Notes under the pieces: model-generated
What the model was told of the DNA's origin: nothing
Databases searched by the model: none
The model's input: the letters and a program-made list of their open reading frames with translations, nothing else
Made by a program: the position numbers and the translations under genes
Shown here: positions 40,051 to 51,700 of the stretch, piece by piece
How the letters are laid out: the number at the start of each line of letters is the position of its first letter
Position numbering within the stretch: position 1 is the first letter of the stretch
Source: Warburgia ugandensis
Lineage: Eukaryota > Streptophyta > Magnoliopsida > Canellales > Canellaceae
NCBI GenBank assembly: GCA_035236585.1
Contig: CP141139.1
Coordinates: 50,599,217-50,663,216, forward strand
Direction of reading: 5' to 3'
Length of the DNA: 64,000 nt

Positions 40051-42698
40051 ATGCAAGGTATTGCAGTAAGCTCTTTAAGATCACCTGGAAACAGTGGGAA
40101 TTATGGAGCAGTTGCTGTGTGGAGCAGTGATCTTAAGAGGATGAGTAAGAAACAATTGAACTCTGGTATGGACAGACAAATAACAAGGCTGTTCTTGAAA
40201 ACTCCAAACAGCTCAAAGCCAAGGGGCTTGAAGATCAATGCAACTTGGCTGTTTAAAGGCAGTGACAAGGGAATGGATGCAAATTCAGAGCGCAGTGAAA
40301 GTGCTAATGAGGATATATTGATATTCTTTTTTCAGCTGGACTTGGCAACTAGAGTACAGGTTGTTTTATTCTATATTTCATTTCATCATTATTGTCATCT
40401 TCACGGCAATCAGCGTTGTCACTGTTGTTATTGTCAGTACTGTCATTTCTGCCATTTCTGTTTTGCAAGTTATAATACTTTATATTTCCCTGTGGAAGCC
40501 AAGATGTACAAAATCAATATTTGTTTCATGTATTGTACTCATGAAGTTGGAAGACCTGTGGCATTACAGCTGAGAAACTCGTTATTTTTTTACTGCCAGA
40601 TTGGTTCTTATCTTTTTGTTGGAAATGGTGATGTTTCAGTGTGCTCTAAACATGGAGCAGTATGAAGTAGCACAACAGCTGAGAAACAAGCTGACTGAGG
40701 TAATAACAAAGAAGTTAAATTCTAGCAGAATCAGTTCGTTATGTTATTTTAAGCATATGTTTTCAGTAGGTACAACGGTAATCAGATAGAAGTATGCTTA
40801 GTGTATGCTCTTCTTTGAAGGTTGAAGCAGAAGTTATTAAACAGCGAGAAGCTAAAAGAGGATTAACATCCTCAAAAAGTGAGGCACAAGATAAAGCTAT
40901 AAGTATTCTACGTCTACGGTGAGTATTCCACATTTGTGTGTGATTTTAGGAACTCCAGATTATTGTCATTTAATTTTGTTCTACTCCTTCCTATTAATGA
41001 TGGGCTGAATAAGTACCAACAGCTTGGTTCTATGTTCCACCCTTTTCATTTTCGCTATCAAAGGGTGTCCACCACCCATTCGTGGGGTGGGACTAATCCC
41101 TGCAGATGCAGGAAAATTACTGACAGACCACACATAGCAGTGTAAGTCCAGGGGTGGGATTTGAATGTGGCTCCATTGGGAGGAAACCCATGACTCCAAC
41201 TTGCCAGAACCCATTTGGCCACGGCATATATATAGCCAATTCTGAATGAACGAACAAAGTTCAAATCTCTCATGAATTTGAACATTTATGAAACAATTTT
41301 TTCTCATAATAGTGCATTAACTTACAAGGTCGCAAGTGGCCTTTTATGAGTAACTATGAAGACAGAACTTCGGAAAACAGTAAAATATTGAAAATAAAAT
41401 AGAATGATGGTTGTCTTTTCATTCATAATTTACTTGTTTTAAAATTTCCAAATATCTACTTTTCACATTTTCATATAATAATTGTTTTTTCATTTTTTGC
41501 TGGCATTTCCTGCAGTAAACCCACAATAAACCAGAATAATTGAAACTTTGCCTACCCAAGTCCTTCCTAAGAACGAGATTTGCAACTATGAGTGGAGACT
41601 TGATGACTGTGGTGCTTTTGCATAAAATGTATGAAAAATTTCCATTAACTTCCGAAAATAGGAATACAAAGGTCAACAAATGGTTACCTTGAAAACTTGT
41701 CATGCTTATAGGTCTTTATGTTAATTAATTACACTGGAAGTAATACTTAGAACAAATTAGTTCAGTGAAGCTCATGATGCAGAGACATCATCATCAAGAC
41801 CTTATCCCAATTTGGAGATGATGCAGAGACATCTAACTGGTAAATAAGCTTGCTTTAATATTAAAATAATATCCAAAGTTAGTGTGCATAACATCCTAAA
41901 GATGTGGTTGTCCTTTGTTGATAAAATATAATCTGGTAAAAGCTGATCATATCTGCTCTTTTCTGGCAGTGCTGACATGCAAAAAGCAATTGATAGTGAA
42001 AATTACGTGTTAGCTGCTGAGTTTCGTGATGAAATTTCGAAGCTTGAGGTGAACTAAATTAATTTGATTTAGATTTCTAATTTTCATAGAATCTTTCTTC
42101 CAGTTGGCTATTTTCTGTCTCCATGTTCCTGTATCCAATCAGACTTTGTGGAGGATTCTCTAAGTTCTTATAGATTTATTCACTAATCCTTGCCTGCAGG
42201 CAGAGACTCTGGCTGCTTCAGCTAAGGCTCTGGCATATGAAAATGCACGGTATCTATTTCGTCTGGGACAGAAAGTGAAGCATAAGCTGTTTGGTACGTG
42301 GTTCTATTGTCTTTGCAGAAGCAATGTAGTTGCTTACTTCATTCACATGTCCATGTACATAAGTCACTTTGTCTGTTGCTATTATAAGATCTATTCATAA
42401 AATTGTTAGAACCCCTGGTTGAATCATGTCCTAAAAATGGAAAAAGGTTGTAGCGCTTTTACTAGTTCTATTTCAGACTTCACTGATCTGAAAGAAAAGT
42501 TAGAAGGTTCTGGAAAACATCATACGGTTGTCACTTTGTAACATTTTGTATTTATTAACAATTATATATTCTTACTGTGTCCTTCAATTCCATATCATCT
42601 GCTTCCAGTCATAAGTTATAATCATCTTTAAAACTATCACAATTCCTGGATCTTTGAGGACCATCTTTGAGAGAATTTTATGACTTGTGCACTTCTTC

Positions 42699-42767
<69 letters not shown>

Positions 42768-43409
42768 TTTTTCTGGAGGCAGTAATCATATTTTATTAAT
42801 ACAGGATTAAGTACGACGGGGAAGTGATTGCCCTTTTACGCAAAGATGATCTATAGTACCTCAGTTTTGCTGGATGAACTGCAATTTTGTTTGCACATCA
42901 GAATATTATTTGGTAGTAAATTGTATAAGTCTAGATATTTTGGGGATTTCAGCAAAAATAGCACTGAAACAGCAAGGTCCGAGCACTTTCAACATGACCT
43001 AGGTGATCACATCAGATTAGTGTCCTTTGATAACCATTGGACCGCTTAGTTCATACAAGAACTTTGAGCGGCATCAATAGTTGTTGGGTCTCATTTGAGT
43101 CTTTTTTGAAGACGAGCATATTTCAAGCTAAGGCAATCTTCCCTTGGGACCATTTAATACACTACATTCTTTTGTAGTCCAAATTCCCAGAGGAAGTGCC
43201 TGTAGAGCCTAAGAATTTGGGTGTTGGCAAGGATTGACTTTCCCTCTCTGTCAAATTGGATTTACTTTGGATTACAAGATTTAGTACATTAATATCTAAT
43301 AATAATAACAAGTAACTTATTATTAATCATCAATAATAATAAAAGCTCAGCTCAGTGCACAAAGCTCCTACATGTGCGGGGTCTGGAGAAGGGGCGGACC
43401 ACAAGGGTC

Positions 43410-43447
<38 letters not shown>

Positions 43448-43829
43448 AATGAGTCCAAGTAGGAGTGGAAGCTTTTAAGTGTTTGAAGAAGTCGACACTT
43501 CTTTTTCTCATGCACTATGAAATTCTTATGTAGATCTAAGCCATTTGTCATATTTGGTTAGATAGGCTAGAGGCCAAATTCTATGTCCATTGGATGCTTT
43601 TAGCCTATGTTTCTTTGAGTTGAAAATCATGATCATCCATTTTTATTGATTTCTGCTTAAATACCCAAGACAAGTGGTTAAGATGATATGAGTGCGTTGA
43701 TTTCTTGTGAATTACCTATTTTTGGTATGCTAAACACGATGAACGGTTTAGATCTATAAAAACATTTCAATATGCAATAGAAAAAGGGCACCTAACATGT
43801 TTAAAAGCGTCCGACTTATATTAGGACTC

Positions 43830-43880
<51 letters not shown>

Positions 43881-45845
43881 TTGTAATCAATGTTTATTAT
43901 TGTTACAAATGGAGATGCGCCTCTATAGTTTTGTGTGGTCAGAAGGTGCCACTTAAACTAAAAGGAAAATTTTATCAGATGGCTATAAGGCTGGCCATGC
44001 TCTATGGATTAGAGTGTTGGACAATTAAGGAACAACATGTACATAGGATGAGCATCACCTAAATGTGGATGTTGAGATGGATGAGTGGCAAGCCAAGAAA
44101 GGATAGAATTAGAAATGAAAACATTAGAGAAAACTTAGTAGTACCAATAGGTGACAAGATGAGGGAGATTAAACTTAGATGGTTTGAACATGTCTAATGG
44201 AGAAAACGGCACTGGTTAGGAGTGGGGTGATCCAGGTTGAAGGTTCTAAAAGGGCAAGGAGAAGGCCCAAATGAACGTGGATAGAGGTGGTAAGAAAAGA
44301 TTTAAAAATTATATATATATTCCTCGATTTCAGCAATAATACCATGGGATCACCACAACCGACACTTTCAACATGGGCAATGCAATTACACTAGAAGAGT
44401 TTGCAATGAGATCACACTAGATGAGTTTGCAATGAGATTACACTAGATGAGTTTGCTTTAACAGTTATAGGACGGTTTCAATTTTGCATAAAAGGACTTG
44501 AGTATCACTAGTAGTGAGGTTTGGTCTAGTCAATTCTCTTGGGGACTTTGTGCTTTCTCATTGTCATTGTTCTACCAATATGTCTCAGCTCACTCTTTTT
44601 CTGAATGTTGAAAACCCCGTGCACCACCCCCCACCACCCATGCGCACCTCACATCTGTGACTAACTAGGTTCCACAACAGAGACCTTTCTTGTTCCATTG
44701 TGCCAGAAGGCATTTGCTCAAATTGTGTCAACTCCCTTGATATCATTGATAAAGAGTGATCTCTGATTTCCCTCCTTGTGATGGGCTAAGAGATCATGAG
44801 TCCTTGGTCTCCTCATATGAGCTTGAACTTTGGGCTATACTGTTTGATGTCTTCGATTCCAAAGACCTAAATGCTAAAAGAGACCTAAGCCATAGCCTTC
44901 TCCATTTCTTCTCAAGGTGGCACCTTCTAACAATTCTCTGAACTAGTGGAGAGTCCATATGCACTAAAAACGACATAATTACATCCAACTATAGGCTGTG
45001 AACCCCCTCTTGATGAAAAAAGAGACAAAGGATGAGGCTAAGAATATTGGACATTCTGGTGTCCAGATTCTCCTATCTCCCTCAGCAAAAATATGTTTCT
45101 TTAATTCCTTTTAAGTAGGTTACAAAGTGTGGACATCTATATCTTTGAGGTTTCTCCTACTAAGATAAGAAATCTCTGTATTAATCAAGTCTGCTGTCAT
45201 TTTCTGAAGTGCAATAGAATCAAAACTATAGTTTATTGAAAATAAAAAATCAAAAGTAGAATAACCTTAAATGTTCTTGCTTTTTTGCTGTCTTTGAGGA
45301 TATGCTTGGGTATCAAATTTTACTCCCAATATTTTGAAAATGGTAACTAATGAAGGAAAAGGTTAAAAAGGGTAAAAGCGAGGGTTTTAAAAAGAAAATT
45401 TCCAACAAGTTCTAGGGAAAACTTGCTAGTTTTGAAGTGCTTCTTACCAAAAAACACTACTAATTAATCTTTCCACCTTGTTTGTCCAACCAAAGGGGAA
45501 ACCCTAACTAGAAATAATAAGAAATAATCCACACATGGACTAAAGTGAAAAGAGAGAGAAGAAGCAAGAAAACATGAGCAACGTCAATCTTTTTGATCCA
45601 TCAATCAAAATTACACAAAGGAAAGCCCTAATTCCTCTGTAGACATAAGGCAGCATCACTTTCCTTATCCTTTCAAGTAAACTATGACTAAAGACCATTA
45701 TATCCTTCATTTAAGTGAGGAAAACTATTTAACCCTGGCCACTGTATAAAGACAACTCAAAACAACTTATAATACGACTAAACACTTAAAATAGGGCTAC
45801 AAACCTAGACCACTTAAACTTTAAAGAAAAAACATAATAAGACCC

Positions 45846-45876
<31 letters not shown>

Positions 45877-48665
45877 GACCTTGTCCCGATTAGGGGTCGG
45901 TAGCATGAATCTTGTTCCTCCACGCCCATCTATTAAGTGTCATGGCTTCATTTAGTCCCAAAGTTTTTAAATCTTTTCTCACCACTTCTATGCACATTCT
46001 TTTGGGCCTTTGCATATAACCTAGCTATAGCAAGCACATACTTTAAGAAGAGGGGTAAACACTTACCAACCTTTAAAAGTGGACCATATAAAAGCCAATA
46101 AACTTTTTTATACTTAGGAATACCGAAAGATCAATGTGTAAGGACTGTAAGGTGATATCTGATGAGAGGCTAACCTCAAAGTATTCTAATGCATCTCTCC
46201 ATAACTCTAGCTTTGTGTTTATGCCCTCTCTTGTCTTATCAATTAAAACTATATCATTTGCAAATAATATGTACCATGGAATCTCCTTTTGCATATGTTT
46301 TGTCAACTCATCCATAACCAACGTGAAAAGTTACTAGCTCAATGTTGATTCTTAATGCAATCCTATAGTGATAGGAAAATCACCGGTCCCTTCGCTAGTG
46401 GTCCTAACTTTTCTTACCGCTCCCTAATACATATCCTTAATTAAGTCTAGATACCCTTATGAAACCCCTCTCTCGGCCAACACCCATCCTATTAACTCTT
46501 TGGAGACCTTGTCATAAGCTTTTTCCAAGTTAATAAAGAGCAAGTGGAGGTCCTTCCTCATCTTCCTATATTTCTCTATTAATTGTCTAAGCAGGAAAAT
46601 AGCTTCCATGGTAGACCTCACAAGCATGAAACCAAATTAGTTCTCCGATACACTCGTCTCATTCCGTAGCCTCTTCTACATCACTCTTTCAACCCTTTGC
46701 TTTCTTCTTCCTTGTTTTGTAATTTTTGATCATATTAACGAACGGATGAGATGCTTCTACATCAATAACCAAAAAGTCACATGATATATAAGTCAACTTA
46801 CTAGTTGAGTAACTGGAATGAGCTAAAACATCAGTGTACGCATTGTACATACACTCGTAACAAACAAACCAAGTCTAGGTAAGAGTCCATGCTCAAGAGG
46901 TGGAAGGAGTCCATCCCCCTTTCTCATGCATGGTGAGCTTTTTTTTTTATTTTTTTTTTAATCTAAACCTTTCGTCATGTTCACTATACCAAAAATAGGT
47001 AACCCACGAGAAATCAATGAGTTTCAATGATCCTAACCAGTGGGTCTTTGAAAAAAGTTTAAAAAATTGGATGGTTGTGATTTTTGAATGAAAGAAACAT
47101 AGGCTAAAAGCATCCAATGCAATTTGGTCTCTAACGTATCTAACCCATTCTGAATATGATTAAGGGCTTAGATCTACAAAAAAATGTTTCTTCATGTATG
47201 GAAAATGGAATGTGGACTTCTATTGGGACTAAAAAATAAAATGTATAGAAGCAATATAAAAGGTTATCACATCTAAGACATGACACATCATCCAAGTAAA
47301 ATCTGTGTTGGACTTACGATCTCAAATATATATCAAATTTGCAAGTCATGAGCACTTATTATACCTTCATAGTTAGAGTATATGCCTTGGTGCAACGGTA
47401 GAGTTGTCGTCATGTGACCTTGAGGGGTTTGAGGTGTAAAAACAATCTCTTGCAAAAACGCAAGGTATGGCTGCGTACTATAGACACTGTGGTCCGCCCC
47501 TTCCCCGGAACCCGCACGCGGGAGCTTCGTGCACCGAGCTGCCCTTATGCCTTTTTGCCTCTTTGTTAATGTCTGTTGTAGTGTCTCTCTTCTACTTGTT
47601 TTGCTTGAGCCTTAATTAAAGGGCATATGTTTAACTACTCCCCATGATAGTATGGAAGCAAAGATGTTTCTACAATTGTAGAAGAACATGACTTTTCTCT
47701 TATCATTTCTTTTTCTTCTTCTTTTCTTTTGGTTTTTCTTCTTTGATTCCTCTATTTGTACATGGTAGTAGAGCATCTATTCTACCTAAAGGGATCATAT
47801 GATATAGATGCCATACATAGCCCCTTCTTTCTCTATTAGGATTTAGATCTTATCTATACCTTCTTTGTGATGATTGCACAGCCTAATGACCTGCTTCGTT
47901 ACTCTTTGGGTACCAATCCTTGAGGAGAGTCATGGGTTGGATTGCTTATGTTCATTACAGGATAGAGATTACTTGTGAAATTTTCAAGGGGTTGAGAAGC
48001 ATTTGATTGCTCTCTGAATTTATTTGTAAGATGTTAAGATTTCATAGGTCTTTGGGCCTAGACTTCAGACATTGAATACTCCTAGAAAAGATCAGTTTAT
48101 CTATACCACATATAAAAGAAACAACCCAGGTCGGTCATGGATTAACTTGGGAAAGCCATATGAATATATTACCACAGAATATATTTGTGGTAAATATTAT
48201 TACAGAAGGGGAGCCTTGGCACAATGGTAAAAGTTGCCATCGTGTGACCTTGAGGTCACGGGTTCAAGGTGTGGAAACAGCCTCTTGTAGACATACAAGG
48301 TAAGGCTGCATACTATAGGCTCTTGTGGTCTGCCCCTTCCCCCAACCCCACATAGGCAGAAGCTTCGTGCACCTGGCCTGGCCTAGAATATATTTGCTGT
48401 GGAAGCTGAAAATGGGGGGAAGGTTATTTTGAGAATAGGCAGAAATATATTTTTGAGAATAGATGGGGGGTATTTTGGGAATAAATGGAAGAGTGTTTTG
48501 AGAACAGTGAGCAGTGGCAAGATCTGTAAATGGCAAAAGGTGGAAGGGTATTTAGAAAAAGGAAATTTTGGTAGTGCAAGCCCTAGATAATTCTGTCACA
48601 GTGGTAAAGTGACTCTTTACCGACATAGTTCAACACCTGAAAATATATTTTTCCATACTATATTG

Positions 48666-48708
<43 letters not shown>

Positions 48709-51700
48709 CCAAACTGATGCATGTGCGCATGTCCATGACTAGTATCTAGTAAGTCTAGGAATCTGACATCATGGGCTTGCATTAGATCCAAGACAGATGT
48801 ATTAAATCTACCTCTTCAAAGGTGGATTCTCACCCTTCTCCCCCAATTCCTCATTTTCCTTTTTGGTTTGGAACTTGTCTGGCTGGGCTTTTGACGTTCC
48901 TAATGCTGTATGTATTATAGAGCTGTTAAATCACTCCATGATACTCGAATTTATGGAAACAAAAGAGATGCTAAAGCCACTAGCTTATGCATTCTTAAGA
49001 GGGCCTACTAGAGGCATTCTATCAAGTTTCAAAAAGTACTTCTTGCTCAAAGATTCTTGAGACAAATCCCCTAAACTGATTCAATTTTCAATCATCCAAA
49101 ATCCATGATCATGGGCCTTGTAAGCTCCAAATCCTGAGAGTAAGTGATGGAGTTGAAACTTCTCTATTCTTTTCTTTGTTTGCCTTAATGAATAACTGAA
49201 ATATCTTTTCTGCATCCACTTGAGTAATTCCTTCACATATTTGATGGAGTCTTTATTGATATCTTTGGTAGTCTGTGCAGTAAAAGTAACTTTTCCTCTG
49301 CATCATATAATTGATTGTAGTGCTTTGAGTATCAAGATGCCAGTATAAGGAAATAATCTTAATATGAAAGAAAACTTTACGAACAAATTATGTTTGTTTA
49401 CTATTCAACAGAAAGAAAAATTATTCTATTGTTTCTGAGACTGCTGGCTTTTTGAAGGTTCATTACTTTTTTTTAGGCTATCGAGCTGTGATTTGTGGAA
49501 TGGATCCTGTATGCTGTGAGTCAAGTTCATGGATGGAGACTGCACAAGTTGAAAAGTTACCTCGTGGACCTAACCAACCATTTTATCAGGTGACCATGTT
49601 AGTGCTAGCAAATGGGATACAAATGTTCATTAGCATGAGTTCTGGACTGTGGAGCCTTAAGATGGATGTTCTCCATGAATGATTATCAGATTATCTTCTC
49701 AGAAGTAATATTTCTTGCAAATGCAATGACTGGATATTTTTGACTTCTCATCTGCAGTCTTGTTCTTGGAATATCTTAAGAAACAATACTGTTTTCTACA
49801 TTAGCTGTGGAAAAGACCATGACGACCTCAATATCTTGCTGACTATTCTGCATACTCCTGGAAGCAAGAAGTAAACTTATGTCTGCCACATCCTAATTGC
49901 TGATTTATTTAATTTCTTTTAATGGAATTCTTTTATTTTCCAAGTGCAGACAAGATTTGCTAGTTTGTGTAGTCTCCTCTTTGATATCATTTACCATGGA
50001 CGTCTGTAACCCTGTGTAGACCTCTTGGATTGTCAAATGAAAATGAGGCTGTTTCTTTTCTATCTTTATAGATGGTAAAGAGTACGCAGGCACATTTTAA
50101 ACATACTTTTTCATGGCTGTCATTTACGTTGTTCTTTGGAACTGCTTTATCATGGATTAATAATTGCAGCAAATTTTTATAGTATTCCAAATATTTCATC
50201 TACATTTATAGCATACCTCACCAAGTCTGTGGTTAATTTTTAATAAATCCCTTCTTGCCAAGGGAAATGAAATGCATGGTGATGTTTGCCACTGTTTGGC
50301 CATTGATTTAACTACTGTCAAATTTCATATATTTTATATTTCAATGTCTTTACCTTGGAACTGCTTTATCATGGATTAATAATTGCAGCAAATTTTTATA
50401 GTATTCCAAATATTTCATCTACATTTATAGCATACCTCACCAAGTCTGTGGTTAATTTTTAATAAATCCCTTCTTGCCAAGGGAAATGAAATGCATGGTG
50501 ATGTTTGCCACTGTTTGGCCATTGATTTAACTACTGTCAAATTTCATATATTTTATATTTCAATGTCTTTACCTTTTTAAAACATAAAGATCTCATTAGA
50601 CACTCATTGTGTAAAATGCTAATAGAAGTTTACTTTGCTTCATTGTGATGGAAGGTTCCAAGTTTTAGAAACTAAAGACGTTGAAACTACATTGGTAGGA
50701 TTTGCTGTTAGTCAATTTCAAGTCACATTGATTGTTTTGCAGGTTTTGGTTGATGTGTATGAAGATCCAAACCTACTTGTCACATATGGTAAAAGAGCAA
50801 ATAGTCTTTTCCTTTTGGCATAAATTTTCATTTTCTTTTCTGTGTACTTCTATTTGTTATGATTTCTGTAAATTAAGACACGAAAGGTATATAGCACAGC
50901 AGAATTGACAGAACAATTTATGATACACTTAACCTCAATATCTAAAGGGCAGTACTTAAAAGATGTCTTGATTTGTTTCATTCCATTGTTGTTTGTTTCC
51001 CTATGGATGAAAATACTACTTAGAAAATAAGAAAGAAAACTTAATGTTTTTCCTTGTGCTGGCCTCATTCTGTTCATGGCATGAATTTGCACTATCTGAT
51101 GCAAACACATCATGATTTAGCAAAGATGAAAGAGTTACATGGAAAATGACATCGATGCCTTCATTATATAATTTCTACATTGCATACTTTCCTTAATATA
51201 TTAAATTTCCTTGGCACGTGATCATATAGTCAATCTGATAGCTGAGATAGTTGACCGCAATCCCTTTGTGAACACATTATTTAGGTATGGACATAAGATC
51301 CGGAGTTTTGTAGTCCACTATCAATGTTAAAAGTTCATCTCATTGTTTTATGATTCAGGGTCGGATTAGGGTCTCACATTGGATTTTGAAAGATTTTGGG
51401 ACTGGTCCTAGGCCTCCTGTCAAGCCTTTTTGGACCCCCAAGGATTTTGTAGATGTGAGTATTGCTTGCTGCTATCAAACTGGGTAGGAAGGTTGTATGA
51501 AGTTGGGTCTTTAGAGGCATTTAAAAGATATGGGTATTTATTCATGATCCTCACTCCTTGTCCTTGAAGAGTTTTTATTTTTTCCTCCAAAGATGACAAG
51601 TTGGTGTGATCCCTGCATCCTAGTGGCATCTTTAGTCATCGCTTTTACGTTCTCATATCTGCCATGGTGAGACGTCTTCTTGTATTGGGAATTAGGTATA

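Noticed and set aside
40361-40573. Hydrophobic Ile/Val-rich frame resembling a membrane segment
   Set aside because: It lies in CLPF intron 1, where the exon 1 frame simply reads through.
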